Of a stretch of DNA of 64,000 nucleotides, positions 8,204 through 17,117 are shown piece by piece. The stretch spans positions 1,054,001 through 1,118,000 of the forward strand of contig NZ_BRLB01000001.1 of the NCBI RefSeq assembly GCF_027923465.1, read 5' to 3'. Numbering within the stretch: position 1 is the first letter of the stretch; the number at the start of each line of letters is the position of its first letter. The notes under the pieces are model-generated. The model had not been told where the DNA came from, ran no database searches, and was given only the letters and a program-made list of their open reading frames with translations. The translations under genes and the position numbers were made by a program. Source of the stretch: Vallitalea longa. GTDB lineage: Bacteria > Bacillota > Clostridia > Lachnospirales > Vallitaleaceae.

Positions 8204-9523
8204 TTATGGTAATATTGGTACAAATCCTTCTTGTCTTTCTTTTTCTGTCAACTTCTGCATTTCAGCTAAATAATCATCAATTGTAATATTACCTTCTAAT
8301 ACGTTAACAATACCTTCATATAAATATACCCTTGTTTCTGGTGGATAAAATGCCCATGTAGCATAACCATAATTACCTTGCTCTAATGCTCCGTTGACCA
8401 TTTGCCACATTTCTTTAACTACACCTTCTAGATCTTCAAATTCACTGTCATCAATTGACATAGGGGCTACGTCTAACCCTGCTCCAATGAAATCACTCTG
8501 TATATCTTCTCTTAGCAATTGATTTATGATATATTCAACTACTTCTGGATGCTCTGTATCTTTAGAAACACACCACATTCCTCCTACAGCTAGAGGCATA
8601 TGAGGTTTTTCAGTATCATTTATAGCTGGATGTAGCATAACTCCAACTTTTTCTCTGTCTTCTCCTTCAAGTGGTCCTACCCAATATGTTGCCCATGTAC
8701 CTTCAACCTTAAATAAAGCTTTATCTGTTGTAAATGCATTAATGGCATCATCAGAAGTTAGGACGTATGATCTTTTATCTGCTAAATAGCCACGGTCATG
8801 CCATGATTTATATAATTCTACAGTTTTTTTGAATTCTTCGTTTTCCCAACTGGCATTGTCTTTTCCTTCAATAGTATTTTTAACTAATTCTTTACCTGTA
8901 TAACTGAATAATATTGATAAATACCATTCTTGGGCCCAGGGCCAATCTTGAGAACCTAACATTATAGGTGTATAACCTTTTTCTGATGCTAATTTTAGTG
9001 CATTCTCAAATTCACTGAGTGTATCAATATCCTCAGCATTCAATTCAAGTTCTTTCATTATATTTTTGTTGTACCAGATTACCATACCTTCATAACCATA
9101 AGGTAATGTATATACTTTACCATCTGTTACAGATAAATCATAAGCCCAATCAAATAATTTTTCTGACCATTTATTTTTTTCTGCAGCACTCGTTAAATCG
9201 TATAGCAGATCATCTCTAACATATTGAGCTACGTCTGCTGGTGAATCAAGCATAAATATATCTGGTTTATCATTTGAGCTCATTCTAGTATTGGTTATGT
9301 CTTTTCCTTGACCTGAAACTATTTTTAATTTTATGTCTGTTTCATTTTCTGAATTATATTCATCTATAAATCCGTTAAATATTTTTTCATATACTGCTGC
9401 CTGGTCAGCTTCAGATGCTGTAAATGTTATTTCTACTTCGTTATTCTTGGAATCGTCTTTTTTGCATCCTACGATACTAAAAATTAAAACTAGTACCATA
9501 CATAAAAATAATACTTTTTTCAT
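8204..9523 (-). CDS. Sugar ABC transporter substrate-binding lipoprotein
   Basis: Extracellular solute receptor of 439 residues in the bacterial family 1 (MalE-like) group. The N-terminus MKKVLFLCMVLVLIFSIVGC is a lipoprotein signal with lipobox IVGC, so the mature protein is anchored through Cys20 at the outer face of the membrane. The chain shows family features: KIVSGQGKDITN..., DIFMLDSPADVAQYV, a hinge region LPYGYEGMVIWYNKNI, and GTWATYWVG near the sugar site. It should deliver a glycan or glycoside to the permease pair encoded downstream. First gene of the operon, with AAAGGAATG as ribosome-binding region. Confidence 0.93.
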   Translation of the reverse strand: MKKVLFLCMVLVLIFSIVGCKKDDSKNNEVEITFTASEADQAAVYEKIFNGFIDEYNSENETDIKLKIVSGQGKDITNTRMSSNDKPDIFMLDSPADVAQYVRDDLLYDLTSAAEKNKWSEKLFDWAYDLSVTDGKVYTLPYGYEGMVIWYNKNIMKELELNAEDIDTLSEFENALKLASEKGYTPIMLGSQDWPWAQEWYLSILFSYTGKELVKNTIEGKDNASWENEEFKKTVELYKSWHDRGYLADKRSYVLTSDDAINAFTTDKALFKVEGTWATYWVGPLEGEDREKVGVMLHPAINDTEKPHMPLAVGGMWCVSKDTEHPEVVEYIINQLLREDIQSDFIGAGLDVAPMSIDDSEFEDLEGVVKEMWQMVNGALEQGNYGYATWAFYPPETRVYLYEGIVNVLEGNITIDDYLAEMQKLTEKERQEGFVPILP

Positions 9524-9598
9524 TTTCTATTCATTCCTTTCAAAGTAATATATATACTTATTAATACCTACTGAATATTTACATTTACACATACCATA

Positions 9599-9627
9599 AT
9601 TATAGTATTATATATATTTTGTCCCAA
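9599..9627 (-). promoter_or_regulatory. Probable promoter of the sugar importer operon
   Basis: On the minus strand TTGGGA (9627-9622) and TATAAT (9604-9599) are 17 bases apart, about 75 bases before the binding-protein start codon. The -35 box is only a partial match, as is usual for activator-dependent promoters. Confidence 0.5.
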
Positions 9628-9629
9628 CT

Positions 9630-9803
9630 ATTCTAGTAGCGTCATATTAATTAATTATTATAATTAATTTAATATATATAATTATCGATATGTGAAATAA
9701 TAGCATTTATAGTATATCCTAGTATGCTTTTTAGTATTCTTAAAACGTAGGAAGTTAAATGAAAACACTCTTTGAAAGAATTTATTTTAATAGATATGTT
9801 AAT
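9630..9803. other. AT-rich intergenic region upstream of the sugar operon
   Basis: About 170 bases of AT-rich sequence with short palindromic stretches of TTAATTAA type. No regulator gene and no clear operator was recognised in it. Confidence 0.4.
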
Positions 9804-9876
9804 AGAACAAAAGAGGCTACGCCTCATATAAGATTTCAAGGAAAATAGAAAGTAGAACTTTCTTATTTAATAAAAA
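9804..9876 (-). repeat. Dispersed terminator-adjacent repeat, copy A
   Basis: A stretch of about 72 bases almost identical to 50122-50191 (only five or six differences, including two single-base gaps). It holds two small hairpins: GAGGC-TAC-GCCTC and AGAAAGT-AGA-ACTTTCT. On the minus strand it begins inside the U-tract of the terminator at 9872-9905, and its last hairpin is itself followed by TTTTGTT. Confidence 0.8.
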
Positions 9877-9905
9877 ATACCAAGTATAAATAATTGATAC
9901 TTGGT
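9872..9905 (-). terminator. Rho-independent terminator of the lipoprotein gene
   Basis: Perfect nine-base arms ACCAAGTAT/ATACTTGGT followed on the minus strand by six T. It lies about 95 bases after the lipoprotein stop codon. Confidence 0.8.
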
Positions 9906-9998
9906 TAGAAAACTAATATTATATTAATAATAAATTTGCGAACTAATATTCATGTATTATTTTGGATTAAATGTATATATCTTTATATTAATTATAAG

Positions 9999-10505
9999 TT
10001 AATCTTTATGTTCTGGAATCATAAGCCAATCTAGCTCCATATCAGGAAAACCATCTTTATCAACTTTTACAATATTAATCCAATTTGCCACTTTCTCTTG
10101 CTCATCATCAATAGTAATTGAATCTTCTTGTGAAATGATTACAGTAAAAGTATCTTCGTTATAAGTTAGTTCCTTGATATCAAAACTTCTAACAAATCCA
10201 TTTGAACCTCTATTCACAACTATGTACAAAGATTCAGTTTCAAAATCTACTGAAGAAAAATCATCCAATTCATACAAGTAATCTTCTTTAAATGCTTTCC
10301 ACTTAGTATCATTATCTATAAAGCGATATGATTTCATCCAAAAAGATGAATCATTCTCTTCAAGAAATATTGAGCCTTGATAAAAATTGTCAAAAGAAAT
10401 AAACACATTCTCTGAAGTTATACCACTGAATTCAATCGGACAACTGCATCCTGTAATTCCTAAACATAAAATAAGACTCATTAACATACACTTCATTTTT
10501 ATCAC
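9999..10505 (-). CDS. Small lipoprotein of unknown function, possibly PrcB-like
   Basis: A 168-residue secreted lipoprotein. The signal peptide ends in the lipobox GITGC near residue 20. The mature part contains WKAFKEDYLYELDDFSSVDFETESLYIVV, then a beta-rich segment to the end; the pattern of an 'in place of residue' strand pair after SVDFE is faintly like the PrcB C-terminal domain, but I would not assign it. The GTG start at 10505 is chosen because GGAGG lies eight bases upstream; an internal ATG at residue 4 would be too far away. It stands alone between a T-box-like fragment and its own terminator. Confidence 0.7.
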   Translation of the reverse strand: MIKMKCMLMSLILCLGITGCSCPIEFSGITSENVFISFDNFYQGSIFLEENDSSFWMKSYRFIDNDTKWKAFKEDYLYELDDFSSVDFETESLYIVVNRGSNGFVRSFDIKELTYNEDTFTVIISQEDSITIDDEQEKVANWINIVKVDKDGFPDMELDWLMIPEHKD

Positions 10506-10576
10506 TTTTTAACCTCCAATGACTATATATATATAATTACTATATTTTTATATGAAAGAGTTAACTCAATCAAAAT

Positions 10577-10593
10577 CCAAGGTACCACCCTAG
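10577..10593 (-). promoter_or_regulatory. T-box core sequence without a full leader
   Basis: The minus strand reads AGGGTGGTACC (10591-10581), the conserved antiterminator core of tRNA-sensing T-box leaders. Only about 45 bases separate it from the kinase gene upstream, too little for a specifier stem I, and no terminator hairpin follows. It may be a remnant or chance. Confidence 0.3.
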
Positions 10594-10632
10594 TATCGTA
10601 TTTAATAATATACACATTAACAAAATAAAATT

Positions 10633-11184
10633 TTAACCATCCTTAATATCTCTATATACATTAATAATCAATTCCATACTATTTGATAGACTATCTTCTC
10701 CGTTAATGCGAATCACTTTACAAGGCAATGAATTAGCCCATTGTTCATGTGTTCTCATAGAAGGTGAACCATCGGTATCATATCTAGCTGCACTAGCAAG
10801 GAATTTCTGATGATTCTCATACAAATCTCCACCTTCTAAAATACGTTTCCCAAATCTATCATATTCCCTTTTATTTATACGAGTTAATCTTACCTCAACT
10901 GGTACAGTAATATGTACAGCTAAATCAAATAACGGAACAAAAGGTGCGTTAAAACTATCCATCGAACCTGCCATAACAAAAAATTCACTTTGGGATATAT
11001 CTGACATTAATCGATTAATCTTTTCTTCTCTCGTATACATAACCGTAAATGGTTTAACTGTATCTTTTCTCCATATATAGTCATCCAAATCATAATATGA
11101 AAAACTAAGTCTTTCAGCTACCATTTTTCCTAATGTTGTTTTTCCAGAACCCGCTGAGCCAAAAATAATAATTCCTCTCGACAT
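10633..11184 (-). CDS. P-loop nucleotide kinase-like protein (shikimate/adenylate kinase fold)
   Basis: A 183-residue cytoplasmic NTPase. The Walker A motif GSAGSGKTT is at residues 9-17, followed by DLDDYIWRKD as in small-molecule kinases of the shikimate/gluconate kinase group, and a lid-like basic segment RLTRINKREYDRFGKR. The true start is ATG at 11184, since ATGGAGGTAAAA places GGAGG six bases upstream; a longer frame upstream lacks a ribosome-binding site. Homologues are usually annotated only as AAA family or adenylate kinase-like proteins. The substrate is unknown, and the neighbours give no hint. Confidence 0.75.
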   Translation of the reverse strand: MSRGIIIFGSAGSGKTTLGKMVAERLSFSYYDLDDYIWRKDTVKPFTVMYTREEKINRLMSDISQSEFFVMAGSMDSFNAPFVPLFDLAVHITVPVEVRLTRINKREYDRFGKRILEGGDLYENHQKFLASAARYDTDGSPSMRTHEQWANSLPCKVIRINGEDSLSNSMELIINVYRDIKDG

Positions 11185-11230
11185 TTTTACCTCCATTAAT
11201 TCATACTTAACTTTATTATCCTTTAATCGT

Positions 11231-11259
11231 ATTTTATCAGACAATTTAAATATAATCAA
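11231..11259 (-). promoter_or_regulatory. Probable promoter of the kinase gene
   Basis: On the minus strand TTGATT (11259-11254) and TAAAAT (11236-11231) with 17-base spacing, about 45 bases upstream of the start codon. Confidence 0.45.
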
Positions 11260-11387
11260 TAAAAAAGAACCTCTCTTCATATAAAGAAAACAGGTCCTAT
11301 ACATGTCCTAAAGCTTTAATTTCTTATTATTTTTTTGTCACTTGTGTGTCACTTTTAAATATAATTTTGTACGATTTCATACAGATT

Positions 11388-11427
11388 TAAAAACAAATAA
11401 ATCCCCCAAACATCGCTGTCTGAGGGA
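11388..11427 (-). terminator. Rho-independent terminator after rpsI
   Basis: On the minus strand an 11-bp stem (TCCCTCAGACA with TGTTTGGGGGA, two G-U pairs) closes a GCGA tetraloop and is followed by a T-rich tract (TTTATTTGTTTTT). Confidence 0.8.
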
Positions 11428-11444
11428 TAATAATTTCTGAAATA

Positions 11445-11837
11445 TTATCTTTTTGAGAATTGAGGTGCACGTCTTGCAGCCTTTAATCCATATTTCTTTC
11501 TTTCTTTCATTCTTGGGTCTCTTGTTAAGAAACCTGCTTTTTTAAGTGCTGGACGGAACTCATCATCAGCTTTTAATAAAGCTCTTGAAATTCCATGACG
11601 AATAGCACCTGCTTGTCCTGTGAATCCACCACCATGTACATTAACGATAACATCGAATTTATCTACTGTATGAGTTAATTCTAATGGTTGACGTACTGTA
11701 ACTTTTAATGTTTCAAGTCCACAGTATTCATCTATATCTCTTTTATTGATTGTAATTTTTCCTGTTCCAGGTACTAAATATACTCTTGCAACACTATGCT
11801 TTCTACGACCTGTGCCATAATATTTTAATTCTGCCAC
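11445..11837 (-). CDS. rpsI: Small ribosomal subunit protein uS9
   Basis: Component of the 30S subunit head; its C-terminal tail reaches the P-site tRNA. At 130 residues it is full length, starting with [16 protein letters not shown] and ending in the typical basic tail RRAPQFSKR. It follows rplM by 29 bases and is last in the rplM-rpsI operon, before a strong terminator. Confidence 0.98.
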   Translation of the reverse strand: MAELKYYGTGRRKHSVARVYLVPGTGKITINKRDIDEYCGLETLKVTVRQPLELTHTVDKFDVIVNVHGGGFTGQAGAIRHGISRALLKADDEFRPALKKAGFLTRDPRMKERKKYGLKAARRAPQFSKR

Positions 11838-11866
11838 TTCTATATCCTCCTTTCAGTACGAATCAT

Positions 11867-12301
11867 TTAGTTTTTGATTTCTAATACTTCTGGTTTTTGA
11901 GCTTCATGCTTATGTTCTGAACCTCTATATACACGTAATTTCTTAAGCATTTTTCTTCCAAGTTTATTCTTTGGAAGCATACCTTTAACTGCATGCATAA
12001 CTACTTCTTCAGGTTTATTTTTCATCATGTCTTTATATTTAATCTCTTTTAAACCACCTGGATGTCCAGTGTGATATCTGTATAATTTTTGGTCTAATTT
12101 TTTTCCTGTTAATACAACTTTATCTGCATTGATAACTACAACATTATCACCAGTATCAACATGTGGTGTATAGATAGGTTTATTTTTTCCAATAAGTACT
12201 CTTGCTATCTCAGATGATAAACGTCCTAAAGTTTGACCTTCAGCATCTACTATATACCATTTTCTCTCAACTGCTTCTGCTTTTGGCATAAAAGTTTTCA
12301 T
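11867..12301 (-). CDS. rplM: Large ribosomal subunit protein uL13
   Basis: Early-assembly protein of the 50S subunit, 144 residues, full length. Family signatures are [20 protein letters not shown] at the N-terminus and the [21 protein letters not shown] segment near residues 100-118 (here [18 protein letters not shown]). First gene of the rplM-rpsI operon with a 5' leader of about 85 bases and a consensus promoter. Confidence 0.98.
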   Translation of the reverse strand: MKTFMPKAEAVERKWYIVDAEGQTLGRLSSEIARVLIGKNKPIYTPHVDTGDNVVVINADKVVLTGKKLDQKLYRYHTGHPGGLKEIKYKDMMKNKPEEVVMHAVKGMLPKNKLGRKMLKKLRVYRGSEHKHEAQKPEVLEIKN

Positions 12302-12385
12302 TGAGTTCCCTCCTTATTCAGTTCGATTTCTCATGTATTATCAAAACCCGGGGCTAATGGATTTTAATTTACAAACTCACGCTTC
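12302..12385 (-). promoter_or_regulatory. 5' leader of rplM-rpsI, possible L13 autoregulatory RNA
   Basis: About 85 transcribed bases lie between the promoter and rplM, containing a GC-rich ATTAGCCCCGGG segment in otherwise AT-rich sequence. Bacillota often carry an L13-binding leader at this place. I could not confirm the family's secondary structure by eye. Confidence 0.4.
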
Positions 12386-12388
12386 AAT

Positions 12389-12417
12389 ATTATAGTACAT
12401 CCAGCCAAGTGTGTCAA
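12389..12417 (-). promoter_or_regulatory. Promoter of rplM-rpsI
   Basis: Perfect TTGACA (12417-12412) and TATAAT (12394-12389) with 17-base spacing on the minus strand. Confidence 0.8.
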
Positions 12418-12517
12418 GTGGTTTGTACTAATTATCCACATTTTTATTGGATTTTTTTATTTTATCCACATAATTTATTTATAACTCAATTTAATTGTGA
12501 ATAACATTATATTTTTT

Positions 12518-13666
12518 CTATACTTTACTATAATCTCCTTTGGCTAACAACGATGCAACTATTGCTGTTATAGGGATTGATACAATAAGGCCAATAGTAC
12601 CAGCTAATGCTCTTACTATCTCTGTAGATATCAATTCCATATTGACTATATCTACCAATGTCATTTTATTAACCATAAATAGTAACATTAAACACATTGA
12701 AGTACCTGCATAAGCTAATATTAAAGTATTTGACATGGTACCCATTACATCTTTACCGATATTCATACCTGATTTAAATAATTGGCCAACTGTCATTATG
12801 GGATTATTATCTTTTAATTCTTTAATAGATGAAGAAATAGACATACAAACATCCATAACAGCACCTAGAGTACCTAGCAAAATACTAGCAAATAATATTC
12901 CTTTGAAATCAAGTTTTACTGTACCTGTAGTATACAGTAACATCTGAGATTCTGACGTCTCCAAACCTGATAAATTCGCATAATAGCCAATTATTAGAGA
13001 TATTGTTCCAGCAATGATTACGCCTGATAAAGTTCCTGCAATTGCAGCTATTGCCTTTTTGTTGAAACCTCCAATAACAAACATAGTTATAATAGTTACT
13101 ACAAAAGAAACTATTATGGATATTACAACTGGATTCTGTCCACTAATAATTCCTTTCAACATAAAATATACTCCGACGATTGTTATTCCTAGAGTAAATA
13201 AAGTCTTAATTCCTTTAATTCCTCCTACAATAACTGTTAATAGCACAAATGCTATAACTAAATATATTAAATATCTATCTCTTTTGACTTCACTTATATA
13301 TCCTTGTACGATATTTCCTTGATCATCTCGTTCGATACCACAGTATAATTCGTCTCCGACTTTTGCATCAAAACTATTGGCCATAATACCATCTACAGTA
13401 TTATATACTTCTATTAGCTTTCCTTTTTCCTCACCTTTGGTAAGTTTTACTTTTAACACTTGAATTTTTTGTACATAATCTCCTCCCGACGTTTCGAGAG
13501 TTTCATAATCATCTTTAATTATGGCAATAACTTTACCAGGAATAATTTCTTCACTATAATCTTCTTCATTTATTTGATCTGTTGTATCCCCAGAAGCTTG
13601 AACACCACCCACAAATACTCCAAAACATAATATGACTGCCAAAAATAATAATATTTTCTGTTTCAA
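12518..13666 (-). CDS. YibE/F-like membrane protein
   Basis: A 382-residue integral membrane protein of the YibE/F family. A signal peptide (MKQKILLFLAVILCFGVFVGGVQA) precedes an extracellular beta-rich domain of about 110 residues (QKIQVLKVKLTKGEEKGKLIEV...GDELYCGIERD), then about eight membrane helices from residue 130 to the end. The function is unknown; the family has been linked to transport. It sits between truA and rplM, a junction that is usually direct in Bacillota, and is preceded by a good GGAGGTTG ribosome-binding site 25 bases after truA's start region. It probably shares the ecf-truA transcript. Confidence 0.88.
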   Translation of the reverse strand: MKQKILLFLAVILCFGVFVGGVQASGDTTDQINEEDYSEEIIPGKVIAIIKDDYETLETSGGDYVQKIQVLKVKLTKGEEKGKLIEVYNTVDGIMANSFDAKVGDELYCGIERDDQGNIVQGYISEVKRDRYLIYLVIAFVLLTVIVGGIKGIKTLFTLGITIVGVYFMLKGIISGQNPVVISIIVSFVVTIITMFVIGGFNKKAIAAIAGTLSGVIIAGTISLIIGYYANLSGLETSESQMLLYTTGTVKLDFKGILFASILLGTLGAVMDVCMSISSSIKELKDNNPIMTVGQLFKSGMNIGKDVMGTMSNTLILAYAGTSMCLMLLFMVNKMTLVDIVNMELISTEIVRALAGTIGLIVSIPITAIVASLLAKGDYSKV

Positions 13667-13690
13667 ATTGCAACCTCCTTCATAAAAATT

Positions 13691-14428
13691 TTAATTATAA
13701 TTAATCTTAACCAAAGTCAAACCCTTTGCCGGAGCAGTAACCCCTGCTCTTTTTCTGTCTAATGATTCAATAATATCTGAGATATCTTCTGGTTGCATTT
13801 TACCTCTTCCTACTTCAATTAATGTTCCAACAATTATTCTGACCATATTATATAAAAATCCGTTTCCGTTAATAGCGATAGTAATCATCTCATCTTCTAT
13901 ATCAACATCACAACTGTAAATTTCTCTTATAGTTGTTTTTGCACTACTTCCTGTTGAACAAAATGCTTTAAAATCATGTTTACCAATAAACCCTTTTGCT
14001 GCCTCATTCATTTTATCAACATCTAGAGTTTTATGATAAAAATATGCATATCTATTATATTGAGGTAGTGGAAAGTTACAATTATAAATTTTGTATTCAT
14101 ATGTTTTGTTTTTAGCATTATATCTGGGATGAAAATTGTTAGTAACTATTTTTGCATCTCTAACAACTATATCATCAGGCAAATAAGCATTTATTGCGTA
14201 TGGTATTTTGTGTATAGGTATTGTTGTATCTACTTTTAACAACACAATTTGACCTAATGCATGTACACCTGTATCAGTTCTACTGGCACCGACTAATTTT
14301 ATTTCCCGGGAAAACAATTTTTGACATGCTTCAATTATTTTTTGTTCTATGGTCGTCGCATTCTTTTGTATTTGCCATCCACAATATTCTGTACCATCGT
14401 AAGCTACTACCAGCATAATATTACACAT
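13691..14428 (-). CDS. truA: tRNA pseudouridine(38-40) synthase
   Basis: Converts uridines 38-40 of the tRNA anticodon stem to pseudouridine. The catalytic aspartate lies in the motif GASRTDTGVHALGQ near residues 46-59, and the conserved YDGTEYCGWQ opens the protein. The ATG at 14428 is chosen because AAGGTGAAATT precedes it; a frame extension of ten residues upstream lacks a site. It follows ecfT with a gap of about 50 bases, the usual clostridial order. Confidence 0.95.
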   Translation of the reverse strand: MCNIMLVVAYDGTEYCGWQIQKNATTIEQKIIEACQKLFSREIKLVGASRTDTGVHALGQIVLLKVDTTIPIHKIPYAINAYLPDDIVVRDAKIVTNNFHPRYNAKNKTYEYKIYNCNFPLPQYNRYAYFYHKTLDVDKMNEAAKGFIGKHDFKAFCSTGSSAKTTIREIYSCDVDIEDEMITIAINGNGFLYNMVRIIVGTLIEVGRGKMQPEDISDIIESLDRKRAGVTAPAKGLTLVKINYN

Positions 14429-14479
14429 AATTTCACCTTCATATTTTCTACCATTCATTATTATAAATCTATCTACAGT

Positions 14480-15271
14480 CTAAAGAATAATAAGTATAGT
14501 AATGTATACCACTAGTACAATTATTGCAATTAAATCATATTTAGAATATCTAAGCTGTTTCATTCTTGTTCTTCCTTCTCCACCTCTATAACATCTAGCT
14601 TCCATTGCTAATGCTAGATCATCTGCTCTTCTAAATGCGGATATAAATAAAGGTACAAGAAGAGGTATAAGACTTTTTGCTCTTTTTACTATTCCACCAG
14701 ACTCAAAATCAGCTCCTCTTGCCATCTGAGCTTTCATTATTTTATCGGTTTCTTCTAATAATATTGGTATGAATCTAAGAGCTATAGTCATCATCATAGC
14801 TATTTCATGAGCTGGTACTTTTATTCTTTTTAATGGATTCAATGAATATTCTATCCCATCAGTTAACTGTATGGGAGATGTAGTCAAAGTAAGTATCGAT
14901 GAACCAATGATAAGGAATATCAGTCTTATTGCCATCATTGTAGCGAAATATAAACCTTCCTCATATATCTCTATACTTCCTAATTTATATAACAGATTTT
15001 CGCCCTTCGTAAAAAATAGATTCAATACAACAGTTAAAATAATTATGATAAATATTGCTTTCAACCCTTTTAACATGAATCTAAGTGGAACTTTTGATAT
15101 AATTATTATTGAACTTAAGTATACTAATGCTACAGCATATCCCCATATATTATTGGCAATAAATAGAGAGATAATAAATAATAGTGTCCCTAATAATTTC
15201 ATTCTTGGATCTAATTTGTGTATATAAGAATTAGCAGGATAGTATTGACCGATTGTTATATCTCTTATCAT
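14480..15271 (-). CDS. ecfT: Energy-coupling factor transporter membrane subunit EcfT
   Basis: Transmembrane coupling subunit of the shared ECF vitamin importer module, 263 residues, five to six helices. The characteristic Ala-Arg-Gly motifs that grip the two ATPases appear as AQMARGADF near residue 190 and [15 protein letters not shown] near residues 226-240 (here ARCYRG). Its start overlaps the end of ecfA2 by four bases. The substrate-specific S components are encoded elsewhere. Confidence 0.95.
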   Translation of the reverse strand: MIRDITIGQYYPANSYIHKLDPRMKLLGTLLFIISLFIANNIWGYAVALVYLSSIIIISKVPLRFMLKGLKAIFIIIILTVVLNLFFTKGENLLYKLGSIEIYEEGLYFATMMAIRLIFLIIGSSILTLTTSPIQLTDGIEYSLNPLKRIKVPAHEIAMMMTIALRFIPILLEETDKIMKAQMARGADFESGGIVKRAKSLIPLLVPLFISAFRRADDLALAMEARCYRGGEGRTRMKQLRYSKYDLIAIIVLVVYITILIIL

Positions 15272-16128
15272 AATCTCACATCCTTACTAACGATATTCAA
15301 TATTTCATCATATGCTTCTTGTATTGTAGTAACTTCATTAGATACCATAAATCCTTTATCTTTTAATTCATGCATTAAATATGTCACCTGTGGAACACCA
15401 AGTCCCATAGACTCTAATTCTTTTATGTGATTGAATACTTTTTTAGGAGTATCATCATATTTTACTTTGCCTTTGTCCATAACTATTATACGTTCAACAT
15501 ATTTACCTACATCTTCCATACTATGAGAAACTAATATAACCGTTATACCTAACTCTTGATGAAGTTTCACTAACTCATCTAGTATTTCATCTCTACCCCT
15601 TGGATCAAGTCCAGCTGTAGGCTCGTCCAAAATAAGAACATCAGGTTCCATAGCTAAAACTCCAGCAATAGCTACTCTTCTTTTTTGCCCTCCTGATAAT
15701 TCAAAAGGTGATTTTTCATATATTTCTTCATTTAATCCAACAGTACTTATTGCGTCTTTTACTCTTTTATCAATTTCTTTAGCATCTAATCCCATGTTGG
15801 TTGGTCCATAGGCTACATCTTTATAAACAGTCATTTCAAATAGTTGATGTTCCGGATATTGAAAAACAAGACCTACTTTTTGTCTAATTTCTTTTAAAGG
15901 CTTTTGTTTATTATGTATATTTATGTCATTAACATATACATCTCCACTTGTAGGCTTCAATAATCCATTGAATTGCTGAATTAATGTAGACTTTCCAGAA
16001 CCAGTATGTCCTATAAGTCCTACAAATTCTCCATCATTTATTTCCAAAGTCACATCATCTAGAGCCTTTTTCTCAAAAGGTGTATTCGCACTATAAATGT
16101 ATGTTAAATTATCTATTTTAATTGACAT
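15268..16128 (-). CDS. ecfA2: Energy-coupling factor ATPase EcfA2
   Basis: Second ATPase of the ECF module, 286 residues. Walker [10 protein letters not shown] is near residues 39-47, the signature LSGGQKRR near 144-151, Walker [16 protein letters not shown] near 164-178, and the switch histidine in LVSHSMEDV. It overlaps ecfA1 by 16 bases, which indicates translational coupling. The C-terminal extension after residue 230 is typical of Ecf ATPases and mediates dimer contacts. Confidence 0.95.
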   Translation of the reverse strand: MSIKIDNLTYIYSANTPFEKKALDDVTLEINDGEFVGLIGHTGSGKSTLIQQFNGLLKPTSGDVYVNDINIHNKQKPLKEIRQKVGLVFQYPEHQLFEMTVYKDVAYGPTNMGLDAKEIDKRVKDAISTVGLNEEIYEKSPFELSGGQKRRVAIAGVLAMEPDVLILDEPTAGLDPRGRDEILDELVKLHQELGITVILVSHSMEDVGKYVERIIVMDKGKVKYDDTPKKVFNHIKELESMGLGVPQVTYLMHELKDKGFMVSNEVTTIQEAYDEILNIVSKDVRL

Positions 16129-16964
16129 AAGGCATCAACCATTTCCTTTACATTAAGTATATTAGCAGGTATATTAATGTTATTTTTTCTAAGCTTATAC
16201 GCTAGTTCTGTTACTTGAGGAACATCAAGTCCTAATTCCTTCATCTGTTCAACTTGTGTAAATACTTCATTGGGTGTACCGTGTAAGGATATCTTACCTT
16301 CATCCATCACAAAAACCTTATCAGCTTCTATTGCTTCTTCCATATAATGTGTGATTAATATAATTGTTATATTATCATTTTTATTCAATTCTCTTACTGT
16401 ATTTATTACTTCTCTTCTACCTGAAGGGTCAAGCATTGCCGTTGGCTCATCCAAAATAATACACTCTGGTTTCATTGCAAGTACACCTGCAATAGCTATT
16501 CTTTGCTTCTGTCCTCCTGATAATTTATTAGGAGAGTGAGTACTATAAGCATTCATTCCCACAGTATCAAGAGCCTTATCTACTCTTTTTCTTATTTCAT
16601 TTGCTTCTATTCCTAAATTCTCAGGACCAAAAGCTACATCTTCTTCTACTACTGTAGCTATTATTTGATTATCTGGATTCTGAAATACCATTCCAGCTGT
16701 CTGTCTTATATCCCATATATTATCTTCTTCTTTTGTATCCATACCTTTTACCCATAGAGTACCTTCTGATGGGGTTAAAAGGGCATTCAAATGCTTTGCC
16801 ATAGTAGATTTTCCTGAGCCATTATGTCCAAGTATAGCTATGAATTCTCCTCTATCAATATCTATATCCACATGGTCAATTGCTCTATTCAGTTCTTCAA
16901 TTTCCCCCATATCATTATGGGTATGATATTCATATACTAGACCTCTAGATTTTATCATTTCCAT
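16113..16964 (-). CDS. ecfA1: Energy-coupling factor ATPase EcfA1
   Basis: First ATPase of the ECF module, 283 residues. Walker [11 protein letters not shown]-loop [11 protein letters not shown], signature LSGGQKQR, Walker [16 protein letters not shown] and switch LITHYMEEA are all intact. It forms a heterodimer with EcfA2 under EcfT and powers uptake of vitamins or metal ions. Gene order rplQ-ecfA1-ecfA2-ecfT-truA is kept, but here a spacer of about 330 bases with a terminator, a repeat and a long inverted repeat separates it from rplQ. Confidence 0.95.
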   Translation of the reverse strand: MEMIKSRGLVYEYHTHNDMGEIEELNRAIDHVDIDIDRGEFIAILGHNGSGKSTMAKHLNALLTPSEGTLWVKGMDTKEEDNIWDIRQTAGMVFQNPDNQIIATVVEEDVAFGPENLGIEANEIRKRVDKALDTVGMNAYSTHSPNKLSGGQKQRIAIAGVLAMKPECIILDEPTAMLDPSGRREVINTVRELNKNDNITIILITHYMEEAIEADKVFVMDEGKISLHGTPNEVFTQVEQMKELGLDVPQVTELAYKLRKNNINIPANILNVKEMVDALCQLK

Positions 16965-17000
16965 ATATTACACCACCTGATAGTAATGATTTAAGTCAAG

Positions 17001-17068
17001 TAATATATACTATTATAAGTACTATATAACTATTTACTAAAACGAAATACTTATAATAGTATATATTA
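17001..17068. repeat. 21-bp perfect inverted repeat upstream of ecfA1
   Basis: Arms 17001-17021 (starts TAATATATACTATTATAAGT) and 17048-17068 are exact reverse complements around a 26-base loop. It lies 37 bases before the ecfA1 start codon. There is no U-tract on the minus side. It shares the string TATTATAAGTA with the palindrome at 3978-4022. It could be an operator or an RNA hairpin. Confidence 0.7.
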
Positions 17069-17117
17069 TCAAACTCTAAAAAACAATATTTTTTTATATA
17101 TTAAATATTTTTTTCTA

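Noticed and set aside
11267..11304. A longer start for the P-loop kinase adding 40 residues.
   Set aside because: The extension has no ribosome-binding site and overlaps the probable promoter, while GGAGG is well placed for the ATG at 11184.
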